DNA of 64,000 nt from Duganella margarita (lineage in GTDB: Bacteria; Pseudomonadota; Gammaproteobacteria; Burkholderiales; Burkholderiaceae_D). Both the position numbers and the translations under genes were made by a program. This document shows, in pieces, positions 34,363 through 43,125 of the stretch (the stretch's first letter is position 1; every line of letters begins with the position of its first letter). The notes below the pieces were generated by a model. That model was not told where the DNA came from. It was given only the letters and a program-made list of their open reading frames with translations, and ran no database searches. The DNA is taken from positions 1 through 64,000 of the forward strand of contig NZ_WWCS01000025.1 in the NCBI RefSeq assembly GCF_009857535.1. The letters run 5' to 3'.

Positions 34363-36015
34363 ATGCGACATTCCACTCCCATACCCTTTGACGCCAACGA
34401 CAAGCCGGTTATCTGGACGGTTTCGGTTTCACGCCTTTCCGACCTGTTCCGCGACATCACGCTGGAATACGACAACCTGGCGACGATCGAGCCGATCAAC
34501 CTGGGCTTTGAGGAGGCCGCCAAACATATCCGCGAGCGGCTGGCGACGGAGCGCTGCGATGCCATCATCTCCGCCGGCTCCAACGCAGCGTACCTGAAAG
34601 GCCGGATGTCGGTACCGGTGGTGGTCGCCAAATTCAGCGGCTTCGACGTGATGCAGGCGCTGGCGCGTGCGCGGCGCGTGTCGGACCGCATCGGCATCAT
34701 CACCTACCAGGAGCGGCTGGCGGAGCTGGCCGAGTTTTCCGCCACCTTCGGTTTCGACGTGGCGCAGCGCACCTACGTGACCGAAGAAGACGCGCGCGCG
34801 CAGGTCAATGACCTGAAGGCCGCCGGCATCAAGGCGATTGTCGGCGCGGGACGCATCACCGACCTGGCTGAGGAAGCAGGACTGACCGGCGTGTTCGTCT
34901 ACTCCGCCGCCTCAATCCGCCACGCCTTCGACGACGCGCTGGAGATGGCGCGCCTGACGCAGCTGGAGTCCAACCGCAACCGTGCGCGCAGCGCCGTGGT
35001 GACGGACACGCTGCGCGCCAGGCATGGCATCAACGATCTGCGCGGCGATTCGGCGGCGATGGAGGCGGTACGGCAGTCGGTGGTGCTGTATGCGAAGTCG
35101 CCGGCCACGGTGCTGATACAGGGCGAAACCGGCTGCGGCAAGGAGCTGGTGGCGCAAGCCATGCATCGCGAGGCGCCGCGCACGCTGGGACAGAACCGGC
35201 CGTTCGTGGCAGTGAACTGCGGCGCGATTGCGGAGTCGCTGCTGGAGTCCGAGCTGTTCGGCCACGAGGAAGGCGCGTTCACCGGCGCGCGGCGCGGCGG
35301 CCATGCGGGCTTGTTTGAAGCGGCCAATCGCGGCACGTTGTTCCTCGACGAGATTGGCGAGATGCCATTGACGCTGCAAACGCGTTTGCTGCGCGTGCTG
35401 GAAGAACGCGAGGTGGTACGGGTCGGCGGCACGCGGCCGATACCGGTCCAAGTGCGCATTATCAGCGCCACCCATTGCGACCTAGAGCAGCGCGTGCGCG
35501 AAGGTCGCTTCCGCGCCGATCTGTTTTACCGGCTGGCGGTGCTGCGATTGGCGCTGCCGCCGCTGCGCGCGCGGCCGGAGGATGTGATGCCGCTGGCCGA
35601 GTGGTCGCTGAAGAACGCGCTGGCGACGCTGGGTGCGCGGCCGCATCCCAACCTGCACGCGGAGATGACGGCTTGCGCACCGCTGCTGCAGCGCTACGAC
35701 TGGCCCGGCAACGTGCGCGAGTTGCGCAACCTGACCGAGCGCCTGGCGCTGTTCCTCGCCGCCGAGCCGCTGCAGGCGTTGACGCCCTCCTTCATCTTCA
35801 GCGTCGCCCCCGAGCTGGCGGGCCGACATGCTGGTGCGCCGCCGGCGGCCCTGGTCGACAGCGCCTCGGCCGCCGCGCCGGCCGGCCGGCCCGCAGCTGA
35901 CAGCGCCAGCGCAGTGCTGGCCCGTTTCGGCGGCCGGCGCGACGCGGCGGCGGAATATCTCGGCATCAGCCGCACCACCCTCTGGCGCAAGCTGAAGGCG
36001 GAAGGCGGCGCGTGA
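34363..36015 (+). CDS. prpR: Propionate catabolism regulator PrpR (sigma-54 activator)
   Basis: The protein has 550 aa. The N-terminal PrpR_N sensor domain (about 20-200, containing AIISAGSNAAYLKGR) senses 2-methylcitrate in known homologues. The AAA+ domain has Walker A GETGCGKELVAQA, the sigma-54 contact loop GAFTGARRGG and Walker B FLDEIGEM. The C-terminal Fis-type helix-turn-helix ends AAEYLGISRTTLWRKLK. It is divergent from the prp operon, whose promoter is of the sigma-54 type. No ribosome binding site is visible; a TATAAT box six bases upstream suggests a leaderless mRNA. Confidence 0.94.
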   Translation: MRHSTPIPFDANDKPVIWTVSVSRLSDLFRDITLEYDNLATIEPINLGFEEAAKHIRERLATERCDAIISAGSNAAYLKGRMSVPVVVAKFSGFDVMQALARARRVSDRIGIITYQERLAELAEFSATFGFDVAQRTYVTEEDARAQVNDLKAAGIKAIVGAGRITDLAEEAGLTGVFVYSAASIRHAFDDALEMARLTQLESNRNRARSAVVTDTLRARHGINDLRGDSAAMEAVRQSVVLYAKSPATVLIQGETGCGKELVAQAMHREAPRTLGQNRPFVAVNCGAIAESLLESELFGHEEGAFTGARRGGHAGLFEAANRGTLFLDEIGEMPLTLQTRLLRVLEEREVVRVGGTRPIPVQVRIISATHCDLEQRVREGRFRADLFYRLAVLRLALPPLRARPEDVMPLAEWSLKNALATLGARPHPNLHAEMTACAPLLQRYDWPGNVRELRNLTERLALFLAAEPLQALTPSFIFSVAPELAGRHAGAPPAALVDSASAAAPAGRPAADSASAVLARFGGRRDAAAEYLGISRTTLWRKLKAEGGA

Positions 36016-36056
36016 TCCGTGCGCCGGACGGCGCGCCCGCTGGCTACAATTTCCCC

Positions 36057-36524
36057 ATGAAGCCAACGGAATACAACACGCTCAAGGAACAGCTGCGCAA
36101 CATCATCGAGGAGGCGCGCATGGTGCTGCCCGGCATACAGGCGCTGTTCGGCTTTCAGACCGTTGCCGTCTTCAACCAGCGTTTCGACCAGCTCCCGGCG
36201 GGCGTACAAATCCTCCACCTGCTGGCGCTGGGGTCGGTAGTGGCGGCGATCGCCCTGATAATGGCACCGGCCGCATGCCACCGGGTGGCGTCGCCGCACG
36301 AGGTGTCCGAGTCCATCGTGCGTTTGTGCTCGCGGCTCATCTTCGCCGCGCTGGCGCCGCTGATGCTCGGCCTGGCGCTGGATATGTTTGTGGTAATCTA
36401 CATGGTCACCGGCTCCATGCCAGCCGCAGCCTTGGCCGCCGCAGCTTCCCTGGCCCTGCTCGGCGCACTGTGGTTTGCCCTGCCCCTGCGATTGCGGCTG
36501 CGCACCAGGCGTCGCCGCTATTAG
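36057..36524 (+). CDS. DUF6328 family membrane protein
   Basis: The protein has 155 aa. The segment EEARMVLPGIQALFGFQTVAV is characteristic of the DUF6328 family, which has no firm function. A first cytosolic helix is followed by four hydrophobic helices (about 30-50, 52-72, 90-112, 118-140) and an Arg-rich tail. The ATG at 36057 is used; a GTG at 36012 overlapping the prpR stop is the alternative. No strong ribosome binding site is seen. It may be read through from prpR. Confidence 0.75.
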   Translation: MKPTEYNTLKEQLRNIIEEARMVLPGIQALFGFQTVAVFNQRFDQLPAGVQILHLLALGSVVAAIALIMAPAACHRVASPHEVSESIVRLCSRLIFAALAPLMLGLALDMFVVIYMVTGSMPAAALAAAASLALLGALWFALPLRLRLRTRRRRY

Positions 36525-36530
36525 CCCGCT

Positions 36531-36561
36531 ACCGTTCATCCTGCTGGAAAAACCGTTCATC
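36531..36561 (+). promoter_or_regulatory. Candidate LytTR (AlgR-like) operator: ACCGTTCATC direct repeat
   Basis: ACCGTTCATC occurs at 36531-36540 and 36552-36561, exactly 21 bp apart start to start. It matches nine of ten positions of the Pseudomonas AlgR box ACCGTTCGTC, and AlgR is a LytTR protein; paired repeats two helical turns apart are how LytTR domains bind. The site lies 78 bp before a hydrolase gene that is followed by lytS- and lytTR-type genes, so autoregulation is likely. Confidence 0.65.
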
Positions 36562-36638
36562 AAGTAATGGTCGCCGTCGCCGTGACCGGCCGATAGCATG
36601 GTTCCACTGACTTCCCTTATTCACCAACGGAGAACACC

Positions 36639-37502
36639 ATGCTGCTCAAGACTATCGCCGCCGTCGCCACCACCATGATCCTTGGCCAGGCCGCCGCCGC
36701 CGACCATCCGGCGTTTAAAGTCGACGTCACCGGCACCGGCGCGCCGATCATCCTGATTCCTGGCCTGGCCTCACCCGGCAGCGTGTGGGACGGCACGGTG
36801 GCGCACTACTGCGGCAGCGGCAAGCATCAATGCCACGTGCTGACGCTGGCCGGTTTCGCCGGCCTGCCTGCCATCAAGGAACCGCTGCTGCCGGCCGTCG
36901 AGCAACAGCTGAGCGCCTACATCAAGGACAACAAGTTCAATCGCCCGGTCGTCATCGGCCATAGCCTGGGCGGTTATGTCGGCATGAAGCTGGCGGCGGA
37001 TCATCCGGACCAGGTGGGCCGGCTGGTCATCGTCGATTCGCTGCCGGCGCTGGGCGCAACCCAAGTGCCGACCATCACTCGCGAACAACTGAAGCAGCAG
37101 GCGGACGGCCTGCGCGCCAACATGAAGTCGCAGGACGCCGAAACCTTCAAGGCCGGCCAACTGCGCTCACTGAGCAGCATGATCACCAAACAGGAGGACA
37201 TCGACCGCGTGCTGGCCACCAGCAAGCAGTCGGACAAGGATACCGTCATCGACAGCATGGCGGAACTGATGGCGGCCGACCTGCGCGACGACGTCAGCCG
37301 CATCAAGGCGCCGACGCTGGTACTGGGCACCTGGGTCGCCTATAAGAATTACGCGCCGAAGGAAGCCATCACCGCGATCTACACCGCGCAATACGCCAAG
37401 CTGCCCGGCGTGCGGGTGGAGATGGCGGACAACGCCCGCCATTTCATCATGGTCGACGATCCGGCTTGGATGTATGATCGCATCGATAACTTCTTGAACT
37501 AA
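36639..37502 (+). CDS. Secreted alpha/beta hydrolase
   Basis: The protein has 287 aa with a signal peptide (LLKTIAAVATTMILGQAAAA), so it acts outside the cytoplasm. The fold is alpha/beta hydrolase with oxyanion region IILIPGLASPGSVWDG, nucleophile Ser109 in VIGHSLGGYVG and a candidate catalytic His near 268 in NARHFIMVDDP. Substrate is unknown; esterase, lipase or lactonase activity is possible. CGGAG precedes the ATG. Five bases separate it from the LytS-type kinase gene, so it shares an operon with that pair. Confidence 0.88.
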   Translation: MLLKTIAAVATTMILGQAAAADHPAFKVDVTGTGAPIILIPGLASPGSVWDGTVAHYCGSGKHQCHVLTLAGFAGLPAIKEPLLPAVEQQLSAYIKDNKFNRPVVIGHSLGGYVGMKLAADHPDQVGRLVIVDSLPALGATQVPTITREQLKQQADGLRANMKSQDAETFKAGQLRSLSSMITKQEDIDRVLATSKQSDKDTVIDSMAELMAADLRDDVSRIKAPTLVLGTWVAYKNYAPKEAITAIYTAQYAKLPGVRVEMADNARHFIMVDDPAWMYDRIDNFLN

Positions 37503-37507
37503 GCACC

Positions 37508-38542
37508 ATGAACGACACACGTCCGCTGATCGCGCGCCTGAACTGGTATTGGCTCTTCCAGCTGGCCGGCTGGGGCTTCCTGCCGCTGATGTCTTTCACG
37601 CTCGGCGCGTGGCGGGTGCCGGGCCTGATGTGGGTCATGGCCTGGGGCGCTGTCAGCGGCGTGCTGATTACCGATTTGTGGCACCGGCTGCTAAAGCTGC
37701 GCATGCGCAACGGCCAGCACACCAGCTGGAAACGGGTGGGCGTCGCGGTGCTGGTGCTCGGCACCATCCATACGTGCGTGCAGTACGTCGGCTACCTGGT
37801 GTTCCAGTCCGACGTCGTGGCGCGCGGTTTTGCGTGGGTGCCGGGGGCGCTGCTGTCATGGTGGGCGATTTACCTCGTGTGGAACATCTTCTACATGGCG
37901 GTGATCTCGCTGCGCCGTGCCAACCGCGCGGAGTCGGAAGCGTTGCGGCTGGAAGTGGCGGCCAAGGACGCCGAGCTGCGCGCCTTGCAGGCGCAGGTCA
38001 ATCCGCACTTCTTCTTCAACAGCATGAACAGCGTACGGGCGCTGATTTACGAAGAGCCGGATGCGGCGGCGCAGATGATCGACCAGCTGGCCAGCGTGAT
38101 GCGCTACGCGCTGCAATCGGGCCATTACGAAACCGTGCCGCTGGCGGCGGAAATGGAGGCGGTGCAGGCTTACCTTGCCATTGAGAAGATCCGCTTTGAA
38201 GAACGCATGCGCGTCAGCGTGGACATCGGCATCGGACTCGATCAGGTGCGCATTCCGCCGATGGCGCTGCAAACGCTGGTGGAGAACGCGGTCAAGTACG
38301 GCGTGGAGGCCAGCCCCACCGGCAGCGAGATCCGCATCCGCGCGCAGCGCATGGACAACGGCGCGGTGCATATCGAAATCGCCAACCTCGGCGCGATTAT
38401 ACCGTTTGCAAATTCCACCAAGGTAGGCCTGGTCAATACGCGCAAGCGCCTGTTGCTGGCCCTGGGCGACAACGCACAACTGGATTTATCGGAAAACAGT
38501 GGCTGGGTGCGCGCCACCATGACTTTACCGGAGGCTGCCTGA
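37508..38542 (+). CDS. LytS-type sensor histidine kinase with four membrane helices
   Basis: The protein has 344 aa. Four hydrophobic helices occupy about 13-33, 38-58, 78-98 and 110-135, with almost no extracellular loops. The His_kinase block AQVNPHFFFNSMNSVRAL carries His167, and the ATPase part has PPMALQTLVENAVKYGV and KVGLVNTRKRLLL. The glycine-rich D-box (normally DDG or DNG) appears changed to IANLGA, as in some LytS-group kinases. Its stop overlaps the start of the LytTR regulator gene. Confidence 0.9.
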   Translation: MNDTRPLIARLNWYWLFQLAGWGFLPLMSFTLGAWRVPGLMWVMAWGAVSGVLITDLWHRLLKLRMRNGQHTSWKRVGVAVLVLGTIHTCVQYVGYLVFQSDVVARGFAWVPGALLSWWAIYLVWNIFYMAVISLRRANRAESEALRLEVAAKDAELRALQAQVNPHFFFNSMNSVRALIYEEPDAAAQMIDQLASVMRYALQSGHYETVPLAAEMEAVQAYLAIEKIRFEERMRVSVDIGIGLDQVRIPPMALQTLVENAVKYGVEASPTGSEIRIRAQRMDNGAVHIEIANLGAIIPFANSTKVGLVNTRKRLLLALGDNAQLDLSENSGWVRATMTLPEAA

Positions 38543-39252
38543 TGCGGGCATTGCTGATTGACGACGAGCGCCTGGCGCGCGCCGAACTGCGGCGCCTGCT
38601 GGCGGCGCATCCCGATGTGGAAATTGTGGGCGAAGCGGTCAACGCGGCCGATGGCTTGCAGCAGATCGCCGCGCTCAAACCGGACCTGATTTTCCTCGAC
38701 GTGCAGATGCCCGGCGGCTCCGGCTTTGACATGCTGGCGGCGCTGGAAGAAACGCCCGAAGTGATCTTCACCACCGCGTTCGACCAGTATGCCCTGCAGG
38801 CGTTTGAGGTGAACGCGCTGGATTATCTGCAGAAGCCGATCCAGGCGGCGCGCATGGCGGCAGCCTTGCAGCGCTGCGCGCTGCGCCATCAACGCATCGC
38901 CGCCGCCGCGATGGCGCCGTCGACGGCCCGCAAGCTGTTCATCAAGGACGGCGAGCGATGCTGGTTCGTGCCGGTGCAGGACATCCGCCTGTTTGAATCG
39001 GACGGCAACTACACCCGCGTATATTTCGAGCACCAGCGGCCGCTGATGCTGCGCTCACTCAATCAGCTGGAAGAAAAGCTCGATCCCGAACGCTTCTTCC
39101 GCGCCAGCCGCCGCCACATCGTCAATCTCGACTTTATCGAACAGGTCGAGCCTAACGAAGCGGGCGGACTGGATCTGACGCTGCGTGACCAGTTGCAGGT
39201 GGAAGTCTCGCGCCGCCGCGCCGCGCAGTTCAAGGCGTTGACCAGCCTATAG
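38542..39252 (+). CDS. LytTR-family response regulator
   Basis: The protein has 236 aa. The receiver domain shows LLIDDERLAR, phospho-acceptor Asp53 in FLDVQMPGGSG, the Thr in FTTAFDQYALQAF and the Lys in YLQKPI. The LytTR domain (about 130-235) has VPVQDIRLFESDGNYTRVYF and FFRASRRHIVNL. It is coupled to the kinase gene by a TGATG overlap. A likely target is its own operon, through the paired ACCGTTCATC repeat at 36531-36561. Its stop codon is next to that of the convergent MFS gene. Confidence 0.92.
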   Translation: MRALLIDDERLARAELRRLLAAHPDVEIVGEAVNAADGLQQIAALKPDLIFLDVQMPGGSGFDMLAALEETPEVIFTTAFDQYALQAFEVNALDYLQKPIQAARMAAALQRCALRHQRIAAAAMAPSTARKLFIKDGERCWFVPVQDIRLFESDGNYTRVYFEHQRPLMLRSLNQLEEKLDPERFFRASRRHIVNLDFIEQVEPNEAGGLDLTLRDQLQVEVSRRRAAQFKALTSL

Positions 39253-40530
39253 TTCCGGAATCGCCCGCACCACCAGGTAGCGGTACGACATGGCGCCGAG
39301 GAAGGCGATACCGGCGCCGGTCAGCAGGGCCGGCACGAAGGACCAGGACTGCGCGATATAGCCGGTCAACACCGGCGCCAATGCACCGCCGAGAAAGCCG
39401 CCGAAATTCTGCAACGCCCCCAGTGACGCAATGCGGCTCGGCGGCGCTGCCACCGTCGCCAGCGACCAGGCGCAAGCCGATGAAGCGTTGGCCAGGAAAA
39501 TGACGATGGAGATGCACGCCACCGCCACCACATTGCTCTCCACCAGCGCCGCCGGAATCGTGAACGCCACCATGCCCAGCGTGGAGAACACCACGGCGTT
39601 GCGGCGACCGAGCAGCGGCGATGCCGCGCGCTGGGCCACACGATCGGAAGCCCAGCCGGCGACCAGCGCGCCGGCAAAGCCGCACATGAACGGAATGGCG
39701 GCGGCAATGCCCACATGAGCAAACGCCATGTGCCGCTCGGTGCGCAGGTAGCCGGGCAGCCAGGTCAGGTAGACCCAATTCAGATAGACCGAACCAAAGA
39801 AGCCCAGCATCATGCCCCACGTGGTGCGATAGCGGAACAGCGCCAGCCAGGAAGTCGCACCGGTTTTCGGCGCCGCGACGCGCGCCGCCGCCACTTCAAG
39901 ATAGGCGCATTCCTCCGCGCTCATTTGCTGGTGTACGGGATCGCGGTATAACGTCAGCCAGATCACTGCCGCCATGAGTCCCATCGCACCGGTCACGAAG
40001 AAAGCCCAGTGCCAGCTGGTCGCGGCGATCAGCGGCGGCAGGCACAAAGGCGCCAGGGCCACGCCCAGCGGCGATGCGGAATTGAAGATGCCCGTCGGCG
40101 TGCCGCGTGCGCGTACCGGAAACCAGTTGCTGACCACCCGCGCCGCCGACGGAAATTGCGGCGCCTCGCCGACGCCCAGCGCAATGCGTGCGATGACGAA
40201 CCAGCCGAAGGTGGACGCCAGTCCGCCTGCCGCCTGCGCCACCGACCACACCACCAGCCCGATGCCGAGCAGCCAGCGCGGCCCGATCCGGTCCACCAGG
40301 GCGCCCACCGGCAGCTGGCACAGGGCGTAGCTCCACGAGAAGGCCGACAGCAGCAAACCCATTTGCCCCAGCGACAGGCCCAGGTCGGCGCGGATATATT
40401 CGTTGGCCACGGCCAGCGTGGCGCGGTCCAGGTAGTTGATGACGCCGCACACCACCAGCAATACAAGGGCCAGTTCTTGGCGGCGGCGGATCCGGGAAGA
40501 AGGTTTTAGGCTTGTCGTTATATTTATCAT
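39247..40530 (-). CDS. MFS transporter, anion:cation symporter type
   Basis: The protein has 427 aa with 12 predicted membrane helices. GVINYLDRATLAVA in helix 1 and ARIALGVGEAPQFPSAARVVSNWFP in two parts around helix 4 are typical of the ACS family (glucarate, galactonate, tartrate and related organic anion porters). The loop PTGIFNSASPLG is also characteristic. The substrate cannot be told from the sequence. It stands alone and is convergent with the LytTR gene, the two overlapping by six bases. Confidence 0.88.
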   Translation of the reverse strand: MINITTSLKPSSRIRRRQELALVLLVVCGVINYLDRATLAVANEYIRADLGLSLGQMGLLLSAFSWSYALCQLPVGALVDRIGPRWLLGIGLVVWSVAQAAGGLASTFGWFVIARIALGVGEAPQFPSAARVVSNWFPVRARGTPTGIFNSASPLGVALAPLCLPPLIAATSWHWAFFVTGAMGLMAAVIWLTLYRDPVHQQMSAEECAYLEVAAARVAAPKTGATSWLALFRYRTTWGMMLGFFGSVYLNWVYLTWLPGYLRTERHMAFAHVGIAAAIPFMCGFAGALVAGWASDRVAQRAASPLLGRRNAVVFSTLGMVAFTIPAALVESNVVAVACISIVIFLANASSACAWSLATVAAPPSRIASLGALQNFGGFLGGALAPVLTGYIAQSWSFVPALLTGAGIAFLGAMSYRYLVVRAIPEL

Positions 40531-40561
40531 TTGGCGCCATTGTACGACACCGCCAAACGCA

Positions 40562-42997
40562 CTAACTGCGCAACGCTTCGGCCGGCGACAGGCGCATGGC
40601 CAGCCAGGTGTGGCGGCTGATGGCGCCGACGGCGATGAACATGGTCAGCGCCAGCGCGACCAACAGCGTCCAGTAGCCGATCGGCGCGTGATCGACATAA
40701 CCGGACAGGTAGCGCTGCACCGCCACTGCGGCGATCGGCAAGCCGATAACGCCGGCCGCCAGTATCAGCGTGCCGATTTCTCGCAGCATCAGCAGGCCGA
40801 CATCGGCGCGCTGCGCGCCGTGCAGCTTGCGCAGGATGATTTCGCGGGCGCGCCGCTGCACGGTATTGGCGGACAAGGCGTAGGTGCCGAAGGCGGCGAT
40901 GGCCAGCGCGATGCCGGTCGCCACCGCCAGCAGTCTGGCCATGCGCGCGTCCTCGGCATAGTGCTGCTTCAGCACCTCGCCGGCGCGGTAGATCTTGGGG
41001 ATGGCGTCCGGGAAGTAGCTGGGCCACAGCGCTTGCGCGGCGCGTTCGACGTCGGCCGGTGCACCGGTGGCGCGCGCGCTCAGCACCATGCCCGCCGTCC
41101 CAAGCGCATAGGCGGTCGCGCGCGGCTGGTCGCGCAGCGAGTGGAAGCGCAACTCCGGCGCGATGCCGACTACGCGTGCTGAAATCACCGCATTGTCGAA
41201 TCCCGTGAAGGAGACAATCTGCCCCACTGCCTGTTCGGCGCTGGCAAAACCCAGCGCGCGGGCGGCGACCGCATTCAGCACCATGCTGCCGGCATCGTTC
41301 TCCTTATCCACGCCGGCCTGGAACAGGCGCCCGGCAGCCGGTGCAATGCCATACAGTTCAAAGAAGTTGGCGCTGACGGCCTTCATCTCCATCGACGCGC
41401 TCTCGCCGCCCGGCCGTTTGAGCATGCGCGTCCACGACCAGTCCAGCCGTCCGACCGGGTCTTCGGAAATCGCCACGCCGGCGACACCGGGCTGCGATTG
41501 CAAGGCGGAGAAAAATTGCCTGGCCTTATCGGTAGCCCGCACGTGACCCGGCATGTCGACCACGACGATTGGCGCGGGATCGAAGCCCGGCGCGGCGCTG
41601 TTGGCGTAGTCGGTCTGCCACGCCACGGCGATGGTCACGCCGGCCAATCCCATCGCGGCGCCGATTTGCAGCACGGTGAGCGCGCGCCGCCATTGCAGGC
41701 TGCCGCGCGTTTCGGTTTCCGGCCGCCCGGCCAGCACCTGCGTCGGATGCACGCGCAGCGCGATCCACGCCGGATAGCCCGCCGTGACAGCGCCCAGCAG
41801 CGCGCCGATGCCGAAGGCCGCGACGATATTTGACGACGCGAACAAACCATCCAGCTGGCGATTGACCAACTGCGAAAAGACCGGCAGCGCCAGCCACGCC
41901 AGCAACAGGCCAAGCGCGGTGGCCACCAGCGCCACCAGCACCGACTCCAGCAGGAATTGCAGCATAATCTGCGGCACGCCGGCGCCCAGCACTTTGCGCA
42001 TCGCCATTTCGCGCTGACGGCGCAGCACGCGCACGGTGGTCAGGTTGACGTAGTTGATGGCGGCCAGCAGGAGGATCAATGCCGCCAGCAGGGCCAGTCC
42101 AAACACCAGGCGCGGGCTGGCGCGGTCGCCCGGCAAGGCGATAAAACTGTTCTCCACCTTGTCATCGAAATAGGCGTCGCGCAGCGGCGAGATCGAAAGC
42201 TCGACCGCCTTGCGCTTACCCAGACGTTCGCGCACTTCGGGCGGGAACTGGTTAAGACTTGGCGCGCTGTCGACCGCCTGCTGCAGGCATTGCAGGATCG
42301 CCGGCAGCGAGGCGCCCGGCGTCAGGCGCAACAGCATCTTGGTCATCCAGCCATGTTCGCCGGTCAGCATCTCGTGGCGGATCTCGGGCTCCACCACGGC
42401 GCCGTTCACGCCAAACAGCAGTTCAAACGGTATCGTGGTATTGGCCGGCGGCGCCTGCACCACGGCGCCGACCTGCATCACATGCCCTTCCGATGTGATG
42501 CTGCGGCCGAGCGCTGTGCGGGTGCCGAACAGGCGCAACGCGGCGGCGTCGGTGATGATGAAGCGGTCCGGCCGCTCCAGCGCCGACGCCAGGTCGCCCT
42601 GCAACGCGCGCATGCCCAGCAGCGCGGGAAAACCCGGCATCACAATCAGGCTGCGCACCGTCATCAGATTGCGGCCGGCGCGTATCGTCAGCGGCGTGAT
42701 CTCCGGCCTCGCCGGGATGTAGCTGGTGACGTCGGCCACGCCCGGCGTCTTCAGCGCCGCTTGGCGCAGGAACATCGGCGCAATGTCATACAGCGGCGAC
42801 GCCGGTTCGACATTGAAGTGGTGCTTGACGACGTAGACCTGATCGACCGCCGGCACATGCGTGTCGTACTCCAGCGAGTAGCGCACAAAGCCCAGCAGCA
42901 GCAAGCTCGCCGCCAGGCCGATGCTCAGGCTCAGGATCACCGTGAAGGTATAAGCCGGTTGCTGGACCAGTGTGCGCCAGCCGATGCGAAAGTCCAT
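40562..42997 (-). CDS. MacB/FtsX-type ABC transporter permease without adjacent ATPase
   Basis: The protein has 811 aa. It has the duplicated layout of large FtsX-like permeases: an N-terminal helix (about 15-37), a periplasmic MacB_PCD-like domain (about 40-230), three helices (about 275-400, containing LAAINYVNLTTVRVLRRQREMA in the family pattern), a helix near 430, a second periplasmic domain and three final helices. ATG 42997 (MDFRIGWRTLVQ) is preferred to 43027. Such permeases export peptides, lipids or macrolides with an ATPase and often a periplasmic adaptor; neither is encoded next to it. Confidence 0.85.
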   Translation of the reverse strand: MDFRIGWRTLVQQPAYTFTVILSLSIGLAASLLLLGFVRYSLEYDTHVPAVDQVYVVKHHFNVEPASPLYDIAPMFLRQAALKTPGVADVTSYIPARPEITPLTIRAGRNLMTVRSLIVMPGFPALLGMRALQGDLASALERPDRFIITDAAALRLFGTRTALGRSITSEGHVMQVGAVVQAPPANTTIPFELLFGVNGAVVEPEIRHEMLTGEHGWMTKMLLRLTPGASLPAILQCLQQAVDSAPSLNQFPPEVRERLGKRKAVELSISPLRDAYFDDKVENSFIALPGDRASPRLVFGLALLAALILLLAAINYVNLTTVRVLRRQREMAMRKVLGAGVPQIMLQFLLESVLVALVATALGLLLAWLALPVFSQLVNRQLDGLFASSNIVAAFGIGALLGAVTAGYPAWIALRVHPTQVLAGRPETETRGSLQWRRALTVLQIGAAMGLAGVTIAVAWQTDYANSAAPGFDPAPIVVVDMPGHVRATDKARQFFSALQSQPGVAGVAISEDPVGRLDWSWTRMLKRPGGESASMEMKAVSANFFELYGIAPAAGRLFQAGVDKENDAGSMVLNAVAARALGFASAEQAVGQIVSFTGFDNAVISARVVGIAPELRFHSLRDQPRATAYALGTAGMVLSARATGAPADVERAAQALWPSYFPDAIPKIYRAGEVLKQHYAEDARMARLLAVATGIALAIAAFGTYALSANTVQRRAREIILRKLHGAQRADVGLLMLREIGTLILAAGVIGLPIAAVAVQRYLSGYVDHAPIGYWTLLVALALTMFIAVGAISRHTWLAMRLSPAEALRS

Positions 42998-43125
42998 GTG
43001 TGTCCCGTTTATTGTGAGTTTGCGCATTCAGATTGCAAACTCCATGCCACATGGATTCATGCGCTTGCGGCGGCCGCGGTGTGCGGAAATGAACGCTGTC
43101 GCCGGCACACCGGCCAAGCCACTGT

